From assembly GCF_003344785.1 (NCBI RefSeq), contig NZ_QPMK01000007.1, positions 78,513-142,512 of the forward strand: a stretch of 64,000 nt of DNA. Reading direction: 5' to 3'. Positions 1-10,626 of this stretch are shown in pieces. Both the position numbers and the translations under genes were made by a program. The notes beneath the pieces are model-generated. The model made no database searches. It was not told the origin of the DNA and saw nothing but the letters and a program-made list of their open reading frames with translations. Position 1 is the first letter of the stretch. Every line of letters begins with the position of its first letter. This stretch comes from Thalassococcus profundi (GTDB lineage: Bacteria > Pseudomonadota > Alphaproteobacteria > Rhodobacterales > Rhodobacteraceae).

Positions 1-52
1 ATCCCGCCGTGCGCGCCGCCTACCTGGGCGACGAACACGGGGAGGCCGCCTG

Positions 53-53
<1 letters not shown>
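1..53 (+). CDS. C-terminal end of an upstream ABC transporter gene (partial)
   Basis: Only the last 16 codons are present, read from base 3 and ending in TGA at 51-53. The tail RAAYLGDEHGEAA resembles the usual C-terminus of LivG-type ATP-binding proteins of branched-chain amino acid transporters. The stop shares one base with the ATG of the next gene (TGATG), so the two are probably translationally coupled. Identity as LivG is an inference from this short tail and the LivF-like neighbour. Confidence 0.6.
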
Positions 54-739
<686 letters not shown>

Positions 740-769
740 CCCTACCGCCGCAGCAAAAGGAGCCGCAGC

Positions 770-1219
770 ATGATCCCCGGCGTCACCAAATCCAACTCCG
801 GCATCGAGGAGATCAGCTGGAACATCCTCGGCCAGACCTACGTGCCCAAGTCCCGGTCCGAGAATTCCATGGCCTGGCACGCGACCCTGCCCAAGGGCAC
901 CTTCGTGCCGCCGCACATCCATCCGACGCAGGACGAATTCATCTACGTACTCGAAGGGCGGTTCGACCTGCTCTTGAACGGGGTCGAGACCTACGCGGAA
1001 CCGGGCGACACGATCCGCCTGCCGATGGGCATCCCGCACGGCATCTTCAACAAGACCGACACGACGATCAAATGCCTGTTCTGGGTGGCGCCGACCCGGC
1101 GGATCTACGACCTCTTCTGGGCGCTGCACAACCTGGGGCCAGAGGCGAACCCGGCGGATGTGGTCGCGATCTCCGCCAAGCACGAGGTGGATTTCCTGCC
1201 CCCCGAAGAGGAGGCGTGA
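770..1219 (+). CDS. cupin domain protein
   Basis: A 149-residue single-cupin protein. Motif 1 supplies H49, H51 and E56 (PPHIHPTQDEF), and motif 2 is PGDTIRLPMGIPH with H90, giving the usual 3-His/1-Glu metal site. Proteins of this size are often small dioxygenases, isomerases or sensors in aromatic catabolic clusters; the substrate cannot be read from sequence. The start has AAGGAG just upstream (around 758-763). It ends one base before the next gene's ATG, so the two form an operon with the transporter ATPases. Confidence 0.8.
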   Translation: MIPGVTKSNSGIEEISWNILGQTYVPKSRSENSMAWHATLPKGTFVPPHIHPTQDEFIYVLEGRFDLLLNGVETYAEPGDTIRLPMGIPHGIFNKTDTTIKCLFWVAPTRRIYDLFWALHNLGPEANPADVVAISAKHEVDFLPPEEEA

Positions 1220-1220
1220 C

Positions 1221-2465
1221 ATGCGCGTCCTGATCGCAGGGGCGGGCATCGGCGGGCTGACCACGGCGCTGATGCTGCACGCCCGCGGCGTGCCGGTGCA
1301 AATGTACGAGGCCGCCCGCGAAGTGCGCGAGGTCGGCGTCGGCATCAACGTCCTGCCCCATGCCATCCGGGAACTGTCGGACCTGGGGTTGCTGCCGGCA
1401 CTGGACGCCGTGGGCGTGCGGACGCGCAAGCTGAGTTACCTCACCAAGCAGGGACAGGAGGTCTGGTCCGAGTTGCGTGGCATGCATGCGGGTCACGAGG
1501 TGCCGCAATTCTCGATCCATCGCGGGCGGTTGCAGAAGGTGCTGCACGACGCGGTGGTCGAGCGGCTGGGCACCGACGCGATCCGCACCGGGCGCCGGAT
1601 GGCCGGTTTCGTGCAGGACGAGGCGGGGGTCACCGCGCATTTCACCGACAGCGTCGCCGGCGAGGCGGGCCAGAGCGACCGCGGCGACGTGCTGATCTGC
1701 GCCGACGGCATCCATTCCGCCGGGCGCCGGGTGTTCTACCCGAACGAGGGCGCGCCGTCCTGGCAAGGCGTGGTCATGTGGCGCGGCGCCGCCGACTGGC
1801 CGGTCTGGGAGGATGGCGAGAGCATGGCCATCGGCGGCGGCCTGGGCGGCAAGTTCGTGCTCTATCCCATCGCGCCGCCCGTGAAAGGCAAGCAGCTGAC
1901 CAACTGGGTGGTGAACGTGCGGATCAAGGATCCGGCGATCTCTCCGCCGCCGCCCGACAACTGGTCGCGGCAGGTGTCGCTGGCCGAGGTGCTGCCGCAC
2001 GCGCTGCGTTTCCATGTACCGGGCATGGACATCGGCGGGCTGGTGCGCGCGACGCCCACGATTTTCGAGTACCCCATGGCCGACCGCGACCCGCTGCCGC
2101 GCTGGACCTTCGGGCGCGTGACCCTGCTGGGGGATGCGGCGCATCCGATGTACCCGGTGGGGTCGAACGGCGCGAGCCAGGCCATCCTCGACGCGCGCTG
2201 CCTGTCGGACGCTTTGGCGCGGTCCGAACATCCGCGCGCGGCGCTCTGGACCTATGAAAAGGATCGCCTGCCCAAGACCGCCGAGGTCGTGCGCACCAAC
2301 CGCGTCGGCGGGCCGGAGCGGGTCATCGACGAGGTGGAAAAGCGCGCGCCAGCAGGGTTCAAGAACATCGACAAGGTGCTGAGTTTCGACGACCGCAAGG
2401 CCATCGTCGGCGGCTATGCCAACATGGCCGGATTTTCCAAGGTGACGGTGGCCAAGCGGGCCTGA
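1221..2465 (+). CDS. FAD-dependent monooxygenase, PhzS-like
   Basis: A 414-residue group A flavoprotein hydroxylase. The Rossmann fingerprint GAGIGGL is at residues 7-13. The second FAD/ribose motif is VTLLGDAAHPMYPVGSNG near residue 300. The stretch with YPxxSIH-like character (VPQFSIHRGRLQ) resembles PhzS and related flavin-dependent aromatic hydroxylases rather than UbiH. The ATG at 1221 was preferred over upstream in-frame starts because the FAD fold begins at once and the preceding cupin stop ends at 1219. The aromatic substrate is unknown; location suggests an aromatic carboxylate. Confidence 0.85.
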   Translation: MRVLIAGAGIGGLTTALMLHARGVPVQMYEAAREVREVGVGINVLPHAIRELSDLGLLPALDAVGVRTRKLSYLTKQGQEVWSELRGMHAGHEVPQFSIHRGRLQKVLHDAVVERLGTDAIRTGRRMAGFVQDEAGVTAHFTDSVAGEAGQSDRGDVLICADGIHSAGRRVFYPNEGAPSWQGVVMWRGAADWPVWEDGESMAIGGGLGGKFVLYPIAPPVKGKQLTNWVVNVRIKDPAISPPPPDNWSRQVSLAEVLPHALRFHVPGMDIGGLVRATPTIFEYPMADRDPLPRWTFGRVTLLGDAAHPMYPVGSNGASQAILDARCLSDALARSEHPRAALWTYEKDRLPKTAEVVRTNRVGGPERVIDEVEKRAPAGFKNIDKVLSFDDRKAIVGGYANMAGFSKVTVAKRA

Positions 2466-2846
2466 GCGGCGGAGTCGTTTCAATCCAGCCTCACGGTTAC
2501 TCGTGATGGCCACTCCGACAATTTGCGATATTGGCGAGGGTCTCGACCGGCAAAAAGGACCTGATCCCGTTTTCGGAACGGCCAATTTGAACCCGGCCCG
2601 GAGTCAAGGCCGCTTGCGGCCGCCGGGCCAGCGGCAGCCAGCCCCCCGGGCTGCCGCTTTGGTTGGGCTTGGCCCGAAGCTGAAAAACCATCCGAATTTG
2701 GCTGGGATAAAGCGCGATAGCGGACTCCTCGGAGCGGCATCCCGCTGGCTGCCGCGGGCCCGTCGCGCGTTGCGCTTGTTTCGGAACGTGCGGTCTTCGG
2801 AATCAGTCGATACCGCAGGCCCGGCGCATCGCTCTCGGGGTGTTCC
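2466..2846. other. gene-free gap between convergent genes
   Basis: 381 bases between the monooxygenase gene and the oppositely oriented SDR gene. I see no coding region in it: frames that stay open show no recognisable protein. It holds a strong G+C hairpin (2630-2658), listed separately, and otherwise no repeat or RNA gene that I can identify. Confidence 0.6.
2630..2658. terminator. candidate bidirectional terminator hairpin
   Basis: A perfect 10-bp stem, AGCGGCAGCC (2630-2639) with GGCTGCCGCT (2649-2658), closes a 9-base C-rich loop and is followed on the plus strand by a short T-containing tract. Its place between two converging genes fits termination for both. No long U-run is present, so the call rests on stem strength and location. 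Confidence 0.5.
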
Positions 2847-3592
2847 TCAGACCTCTCCGCCCGCGATGGCGATCGCTTGACCGGTGATCCCCTCGGACCC
2901 CGGCGCGCAGAGCCAGAGCGCGGCGGCGCTGACTTCCGAAGGCTGGATCAATCGCCGCTGCGGGCTCATCTTTTCGAGGCTCTTGCGCGCCTCCTCGGCG
3001 CTCATCCCGGTCTTTTCCGCGATGTTGGCGACGGAGGCATCGGTCATCTCCGTCTCGAGGAACCCCGGGCACAAAGCGTTCACCGTGATCCCGCTGCGCG
3101 CGAAATCCAGTGCGGCGCTTTTCACCATGCCGACAACGCCGTGCTTGGCGGCGGTATATCCGGCGACATAGCCATAGCCCTTGAGCCCGGCGGTCGAGGC
3201 CACGGCGATGAGCCGTCCCCAGTCGCGCCCCTGCATCTGCCGCGCGCCGTTGCGCAGCGTCAGGAACGCGCCGGTGAGGTTCACCGACAGCATCCGGTTC
3301 CAGCTGTCCAGCGAGGTCTTGGCGAAAGGCACCGACTCGGATGCGCCCGCATTGGCGATCACGATGTGGCAGGGCCCCGCGGTTTCGAACATCGCGTCGA
3401 CCTGCGCCTCGTCGGTCACATCGGCGCTCACCCGGTGAATGCTATCGTGGCGCGCCGCCACCGCCTCCAGCGGCCCCATACGCCGCCCGGCGATCCACAC
3501 CTCGGCACCGGCCTGCGCCAGCGTCAGGGCAAGTTCGGCGCCAAGCCCCGTGCCGCCCCCGGTCACCAGCGCGCGTTTGCCCGAGAGGTCGG

Positions 3593-3596
<4 letters not shown>
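2847..3596 (-). CDS. SDR family NAD(P)-dependent oxidoreductase
   Basis: A 249-residue classical short-chain dehydrogenase. The cofactor motif TGGGTGLG is at residues 12-19, the NAG motif at 82-84 and the catalytic triad S134, Y147, K151 (YTAAK). Its ATG at 3596 overlaps the TGA of the upstream hydroxylase by four bases (ATGA), so it is the second gene of a minus-strand operon. In 2-aminobenzoyl-CoA and related pathways an SDR oxidises a hydroxyl group after ring reduction in beta-oxidation-like steps; that role here is inferred from position. Confidence 0.9.
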
Positions 3597-5881
<2,285 letters not shown>

Positions 5882-5932
5882 GGCGATCCTCCGTGCGGGG
5901 TGGTGACAGGAAGATGATGCACTCTGCCGGAG

Positions 5933-5966
5933 AAATTTCAAGCATAAAACTTTAGGCTTGAAATTT
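5933..5966. promoter_or_regulatory. perfect inverted repeat in the divergent catabolic promoter
   Basis: AAATTTCAAGC (5933-5943) and GCTTGAAATTT (5956-5966) are perfect 11-bp arms separated by 12 bases, in the 158-base gap between the divergent hydroxylase and thioesterase genes. Each arm contains TTGAAA, which can act as a -35-like element in its own outward direction. A repressor bound here could shut both promoters. MarR- or TetR-type regulators of CoA-aromatic pathways are likely candidates by analogy; none is encoded in the window. Confidence 0.6.
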
Positions 5967-6039
5967 ATTGTCAGACTGCCGAAAGTGATGGTGCCCGCGA
6001 CGCGTCATGCAGCGGGCAGACCACCGAAGGACCGCGACG

Positions 6040-6459
6040 ATGGCCATCTATGCACAGCGCAGCACCGTGATGTTCCAGCATTGCGACCCGGCGGGCATCG
6101 TCTTCTATCCGCGCTACTTCGAGATGGTGAATGTCGTGGTCGAACAGTTCTTCGACGAGGTGGTGGGCTGGAGCTTCGGACAGATGCACGTGACCGAACG
6201 CATGGGCGTGCCGATGGGGCGCATTGCGGCCGAATTTCACGCGCCCTCGCGCCTCGACGACCGTCTCGACTGGACGCTGGTCACGGGCCGGGTGGGCCGC
6301 GCCAGCGCCGAGGTGGTGATCGCTGCCTCCTGCAAGGGCGAGGCGCGGATGACGGTGCGCGGCACGCTGGTGATGGTGGCGCTCGATGAAATGGCGGCAC
6401 GGCCCTGGCCCGACCGGGTGCGCGCCGTGCTGAAAGACTACGCGGAGGAGCAAGCGTGA
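6040..6459 (+). CDS. hotdog-fold acyl-CoA thioesterase
   Basis: A 139-residue 4-hydroxybenzoyl-CoA-thioesterase family protein. The diagnostic segment [14 protein letters not shown] carries the catalytic Asp at residue 16. The ATG at 6040 has GAAGGA about eight bases upstream, so the longer in-frame start at 6007 is not used in this call. It is the first gene of the plus-strand catabolic operon and overlaps the RidA gene. In aminobenzoyl-CoA clusters such enzymes release CoA from dead-end or overflow intermediates. Confidence 0.88.
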   Translation: MAIYAQRSTVMFQHCDPAGIVFYPRYFEMVNVVVEQFFDEVVGWSFGQMHVTERMGVPMGRIAAEFHAPSRLDDRLDWTLVTGRVGRASAEVVIAASCKGEARMTVRGTLVMVALDEMAARPWPDRVRAVLKDYAEEQA

Positions 6460-6854
6460 GCACGATGATCATTCACCCAGAGGGCTGGAAACCGGCCAAA
6501 GGCTATGCCAACGGCGTTCTCGCCACGGGGCGGTTCCTGTGCGTCGGCGGCCAGATCGGCTGGACCGCGGAGCAGGTGTTCGAGGCCACGGATTTCATCG
6601 GTCAGATGACCCAGGCGTTGCGCAACATCCTCGATGTGGTCGAGGCGGCGGGCGGCAAGGCCGAACACATCACGCGGCTCACGTGGTTCGTCACCGACAA
6701 GGCCGAGTACCTCGCCCATCAGGCCGAAGTGGGCCGCGCTTATCGCAGCGTCATGGGCTATCATTTCCCGGCGATGACCATGGTGGTCGTGAGCGCCCTG
6801 GTCGAGGACGAAGCGAAGGTCGAGATCGAGGCGACGGCGGTTCTGCCGGACTGA
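6456..6854 (+). CDS. RidA family protein
   Basis: A 132-residue member of the RidA/YjgF/Rid family, which hydrolyse reactive enamines/imines. Typical segments are [10 protein letters not shown], the helix [13 protein letters not shown] and [12 protein letters not shown] carrying the Arg usual for imine deamination. It starts with GTG and overlaps the thioesterase stop by four bases (GTGA); an in-frame ATG follows at 6465. In an aminobenzoyl-CoA pathway the ring-reduced product is an enamine, so a Rid-type deaminase makes chemical sense. That link is inference. Confidence 0.88.
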   Translation: MSTMIIHPEGWKPAKGYANGVLATGRFLCVGGQIGWTAEQVFEATDFIGQMTQALRNILDVVEAAGGKAEHITRLTWFVTDKAEYLAHQAEVGRAYRSVMGYHFPAMTMVVVSALVEDEAKVEIEATAVLPD

Positions 6855-6874
6855 TCCGACAGGCGGGGGCGAGG

Positions 6875-7705
6875 ATGAGCGGATACGATCCCGAGGACGA
6901 CGGCGCCAAGGAATCCTTTGCCCGCGACATGAGCTATGTCGATTACCTCGCACTCGACCCGATCCTCGGCGCGCAGCACCGGTTGAGCGACGCCCATGAC
7001 GAGATGCTGTTCATCATCCAGCACCAGACGTCAGAGCTCTGGATGCGGCTGGCGCTTTTCGAACTCGATGCCGCACGTACCGCACTTGGGCAGGGGCAGT
7101 TTCCCGCCACCTTCAAGATGCTCACGCGAGTGGCGCGGATCTACGACCAGCTCAACAGCGCCTGGGACGTGCTGCGCACCATGACGCCCAGCGAATACAC
7201 CCGCTTCCGCGACGACCTCGGCGCGTCCTCTGGTTTCCAGTCCTACCAGTACCGTCTGATCGAATTCGTGTTGGGCAACCGCAACCGCGCGATGATGAAG
7301 GTCCACGAACACCGTCCCGACCTGCACGCGATGCTGACGCAAGAGCTGTCGCGCAAGTCGCTGTATCACGTCGCGCTGGATGCGCTGGCCGACGGGCTTG
7401 GCACCCGCTTCGCGCCAGAGGCCTATCGCCTCGACGCCCCGCATCAGGCGCAGGAGGACGTGATGCAGGCCTGGATGCAGGTCTACCGCGATCCCGAGGC
7501 GCACTGGTCGCTTTACGAACTGGCGGAAAAGCTGGTGGATCTCGAGGATTACTTCCGCCGCTGGCGTTTCAACCACGTCACCACGGTGGAACGCATCATC
7601 GGGCTGAAGCGCGGCACCGGCGGCACCAGCGGCGTCGCCTACCTGCGCCGGATGCTCGAGGTCGAGCTCTTCCCCGAACTTTGGCACATGCGCGGCAGCC
7701 TGTGA
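6875..7705 (+). CDS. kynA: tryptophan 2,3-dioxygenase
   Basis: A 276-residue haem enzyme opening the indole ring of L-tryptophan to N-formylkynurenine, the first step of the kynurenine pathway. The substrate-side [14 protein letters not shown] includes H50. The proximal haem ligand is expected at H234 in [12 protein letters not shown], and TGGTSG at 248-253 is the conserved loop binding the substrate ammonium/carboxylate. AGGCGGGGGCGAGG precedes the ATG at 6875. It lies 20 bases after the RidA gene in the same operon. Formamidase and kynureninase genes are not in the window. Confidence 0.95.
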   Translation: MSGYDPEDDGAKESFARDMSYVDYLALDPILGAQHRLSDAHDEMLFIIQHQTSELWMRLALFELDAARTALGQGQFPATFKMLTRVARIYDQLNSAWDVLRTMTPSEYTRFRDDLGASSGFQSYQYRLIEFVLGNRNRAMMKVHEHRPDLHAMLTQELSRKSLYHVALDALADGLGTRFAPEAYRLDAPHQAQEDVMQAWMQVYRDPEAHWSLYELAEKLVDLEDYFRRWRFNHVTTVERIIGLKRGTGGTSGVAYLRRMLEVELFPELWHMRGSL

Positions 7706-7761
7706 CACTTGGCCTGCCGCGCCCGCTTTCGGCGGATCGCGCGGCGGGCTAACATCGCGGC

Positions 7762-8532
7762 ATGGATTCGCACATGGACTGGCATGCCCTCCGGGCCGCG
7801 CTCGACTGGCAGGTCGAACTGGGCGCCGACGAGGCCATCGGCGAAACGCCGGTGAACCGCTTCGAGGCGGCCGCGGAAGCCGTGGCACAGGTAGCGGTCA
7901 AGGCCGCCGCGGTCTCTGCCGCGCCGGTGCCCGAACAGGTCGACCCGGTGGCCGTGGCCCGCGCCGCCGCGCGCGATGCCGCAGACCTCGAGGCGCTGAA
8001 GGCCGCGCTGGACGCCTTTGAGCATTGCGACCTGCGCCGCGGCGCGCGCAACCTCGTCTTCGCCGACGGCACGCCGGGCGCGCGTGTCATGGTCATCGGC
8101 GAGGCACCGGGCCGCGACGAGGACATCCAGGGCAAGCCCTTCGTCGGCCGCGCCGGGCAGCTTCTGGACCGGATGCTGGCGGCCATCGACCTGACCCGCG
8201 ACGGGTCGGTCTACATCACCAACGTCCTGCCCTGGCGTCCGCCGCAGAACCGCGACCCCAAGCCCGACGAGATCGCGATGATGCTGCCGTTCCTCGAACG
8301 GCACGTGGCGCTGGCGGCGCCCGATATACTCATCCTCATGGGCAACATCAGCGCCCAGGCCTGCCTTGGCAAACGCGGCATCACGCGCCTGCGCGGCACC
8401 TGGACCGAGGCCTTTGGCCGTCCCGCCATGCCGATGCTGCACCCCGCCTACCTTTTGCGCACGCCGATCGCCAAGCGCGACACATGGGCCGACCTGCTGG
8501 ACGTGCAGGCGCGGCTGAAAGGACAGACATGA
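7762..8532 (+). CDS. uracil-DNA glycosylase, family-4-like, lacking Fe-S ligands
   Basis: A 256-residue protein. The first 80 or so residues are Ala/Val-rich with no recognised domain; the UDG-superfamily fold follows. Motif A is GEAPGRDED from residue 113 and motif B is HPAYLL at 227-232. These fit removal of uracil from DNA. Classical family-4 enzymes bind a 4Fe-4S cluster through four Cys; here only C89 sits near the first pair, and the later positions read LPWRPP (W158) and AMMLPF, so the cluster is probably absent. It overlaps moaB by three bases (8530-8532 within ATGA). Confidence 0.85.
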   Translation: MDSHMDWHALRAALDWQVELGADEAIGETPVNRFEAAAEAVAQVAVKAAAVSAAPVPEQVDPVAVARAAARDAADLEALKAALDAFEHCDLRRGARNLVFADGTPGARVMVIGEAPGRDEDIQGKPFVGRAGQLLDRMLAAIDLTRDGSVYITNVLPWRPPQNRDPKPDEIAMMLPFLERHVALAAPDILILMGNISAQACLGKRGITRLRGTWTEAFGRPAMPMLHPAYLLRTPIAKRDTWADLLDVQARLKGQT

Positions 8533-9071
8533 GCCGCATCGACGAGACCCGCGATTTCCTGCCCGTCCGCATCGCCGTGCTGACGGTCAGCGACACCCGT
8601 GACCTGAGCCAGGACCGGTCGGGCGACGTGCTGGTGCAGCGGCTGACGGATGCGGGCCATACCCTCGCCGCGCGCGACATCGTCCGGGACGACCGCGACG
8701 CCATTTCCGAGAAGCTGCGCGCCTGGTGCGCCGATCCGGAGATCGACGTGGTGATCTCGACCGGCGGCACCGGGCTCACGGGCCGCGATGTCACCGTCGA
8801 AGCGCATCGCGACGTCTACGAAAAGGAAATCGACGCCTTCGGCACCGTCTTCACCATGGTCTCCATGCAGAAGATCGGCACCAGCGCCGTGCAAAGCCGC
8901 GCCACCGGCGGCGTGGCGCAGGGCACCTACCTTTTCGCGCTGCCCGGCAGCCCCGGCGCCTGCAAGGACGCCTGGGACGAGATCCTGTCGCTGCAACTGG
9001 ACTACCGCCACCGGCCCTGCAACTTCGTCGAGATTTTTCCGCGTCTCGACGAACATCAGCGACGGAAATAG
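8529..9071 (+). CDS. moaB: molybdenum cofactor biosynthesis protein MoaB
   Basis: A 180-residue MoaB/MogA-fold protein that binds molybdopterin and takes part in its adenylylation or molybdenum insertion. Recognisable parts are the N-terminal VLTVSDTRDLSQDRSG and the STGGTGLTGRDVT substrate loop. The ATG at 8529 overlaps the upstream glycosylase stop (ATGA). It stands far from the mobAB/moeA cluster at 54-59 kb, so cofactor genes are split in this genome. Confidence 0.92.
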   Translation: MSRIDETRDFLPVRIAVLTVSDTRDLSQDRSGDVLVQRLTDAGHTLAARDIVRDDRDAISEKLRAWCADPEIDVVISTGGTGLTGRDVTVEAHRDVYEKEIDAFGTVFTMVSMQKIGTSAVQSRATGGVAQGTYLFALPGSPGACKDAWDEILSLQLDYRHRPCNFVEIFPRLDEHQRRK

Positions 9072-9114
9072 CGGGCCCGCGCGTAACAGAGCTGTAATTT
9101 GGAAATACCCCGGG

Positions 9115-9132
9115 CGCGGTTACATTACCGCG
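9115..9132. promoter_or_regulatory. palindrome upstream of the efflux operon
   Basis: CGCGGT-TACATT-ACCGCG is a perfect 6-bp inverted repeat, about 33 bases before the ATG of the efflux adaptor. Flanking CCGGGC and GGCCCGG extend it imperfectly. It could be an operator for a TetR/MarR-type repressor of the pump or simply a hairpin in the leader; no regulator gene is adjacent. Confidence 0.4.
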
Positions 9133-9165
9133 AGGCCCGGTTCGGGCGCTAACGAAGGGCTGTGA

Positions 9166-10623
9166 ATGCGGTTTCTCAGGCAATCCTTGACCGGTCTGGT
9201 GCTGGCGGCGCTGACGCTTGGGCTGCTGGTCTACGCGGGCCTGCTGGTGCAGGGCGCCGTACAGACGCGGCTGGCCGACACGCCGGAGCCTGCACCGGCC
9301 CGCGAACGGGTCTTTGCCGTCAACGTGGTCGAAGCGCAGCCTTCCACCGTGACACCGGTGCTGAGCGCCTACGGCACGGTGCAAAGCCGCCGCGAGCTGG
9401 AAATCCGGACCGCTCTGACTGGACGCGTCATCGAACTGGCCGACGGCTTCGAAGAGGGCGGGCAGGTGACCGAGGGCCAGGTGCTGGTGCGGATCGACCC
9501 CGCCGACACGCAGGCCGTGCTGGACCGGGCAGAAAGCGACATCGCCGATGCCGAGGCCGAGGCCCGCGAGGCGGAGCGTGCCGTGGCGCTGGCCAGCGAT
9601 GAACTCGCCGCCGCCCGCGACCAGGCCGACCTGCGCAATCGCGCCCTGACCCGGCAGCAGGACCTCGTCGACCGTGGCGTCGGAACCGCCGCGGCGGTCG
9701 AGACGGCGGAACTCGCGGCGTCGGCCGCGCGGCAGGCGGTGCTGGCCAGCCGGCAGGCGCTGGCTCAGGCCGAGGCGCGGGTGGATCAAGCCGCCACTAC
9801 GCTCGCCCGCGCCCGCATCGCCCGCGACGAGGCGCAGCGGCGGCTCGACGACACGGTGATCCGCGCCAGTTTCGACGGCACGCTGGCCGAGGTCAGCGTG
9901 ATCGAGGGCCGGCTGGTGTCGGCCAACGAACAGTTGGCCCGGCTGATCGACCCCAGTTCGCTCGAGGTCGCCTTCCGCGTCTCGACTCAAAGCTACGCGC
10001 GGCTGCTCGACGCGGATGGACAGCTGCGCGCCGCCCCGGTCACGGCGGTGCTGGACGTTTTCGGCACCGACCTCACGGCCACCGGCACCCTCAACCGCGC
10101 GGGTGCCGCGGTCGGCGAAGGCCAGACCGGGCGCTTGCTCTTTGCGCGGCTCGACGCGGCTCCGGGTTTTAGGCCCGGCGATTTCGTCTCCGTCGAGATC
10201 GAGGAAACGCCGCTCGAAAACGTCGCGCGCCTGCCCGCCACCGCGCTTTCTCCCTCGGGAGAGGTTCTGGTGCTGAACGACGACGAGCGGCTGGAAACCG
10301 TCGCGGTCGAGCTGCTGCGCCGGCAGGGCGACGACGTGCTGGTCGCGGGTGACGCCGTTGCAGGCCTGTCGGTCGTGGCCGAACGCACGCCGCTTCTGGG
10401 CGCGGGCATCAAGGTGCGCCCGCTGCGCACGACGCCGCAGGCGGCACAAGCGCCCCCGGACATGCTGGAGCTGAGCGACGAGCGCCGCCAGCGTCTGGTG
10501 GCCTTTGTCGAGGCCAGCGAGCGGATGCCCGCCGAAGCGAAATCCCGCATCCTTGCGCAGCTGGGCCAGCCGTCGGTGCCCGCCGACGTCGTGCAGCGCA
10601 TCGAAGCGCGCATCGGGGGCTGA
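9166..10623 (+). CDS. RND efflux periplasmic adaptor (membrane fusion protein)
   Basis: A 485-residue HlyD/AcrA-type adaptor. An N-terminal anchor (LTGLVLAALTLGLLVYAGLLV, residues about 6-26) places it in the inner membrane facing the periplasm. A lipoyl half-motif precedes a long Ala/Glu/Arg-rich helical hairpin (residues about 120-240), then RASFDGTLAEVSV closes the lipoyl domain and beta-barrel segments follow. It links the downstream pump to an outer-membrane channel not encoded here. The C-terminal 60 residues, rich in charged helix, go beyond the usual adaptor fold. It lies three bases upstream of the pump gene. Confidence 0.9.
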   Translation: MRFLRQSLTGLVLAALTLGLLVYAGLLVQGAVQTRLADTPEPAPARERVFAVNVVEAQPSTVTPVLSAYGTVQSRRELEIRTALTGRVIELADGFEEGGQVTEGQVLVRIDPADTQAVLDRAESDIADAEAEAREAERAVALASDELAAARDQADLRNRALTRQQDLVDRGVGTAAAVETAELAASAARQAVLASRQALAQAEARVDQAATTLARARIARDEAQRRLDDTVIRASFDGTLAEVSVIEGRLVSANEQLARLIDPSSLEVAFRVSTQSYARLLDADGQLRAAPVTAVLDVFGTDLTATGTLNRAGAAVGEGQTGRLLFARLDAAPGFRPGDFVSVEIEETPLENVARLPATALSPSGEVLVLNDDERLETVAVELLRRQGDDVLVAGDAVAGLSVVAERTPLLGAGIKVRPLRTTPQAAQAPPDMLELSDERRQRLVAFVEASERMPAEAKSRILAQLGQPSVPADVVQRIEARIGG

Positions 10624-10626
10624 CGC

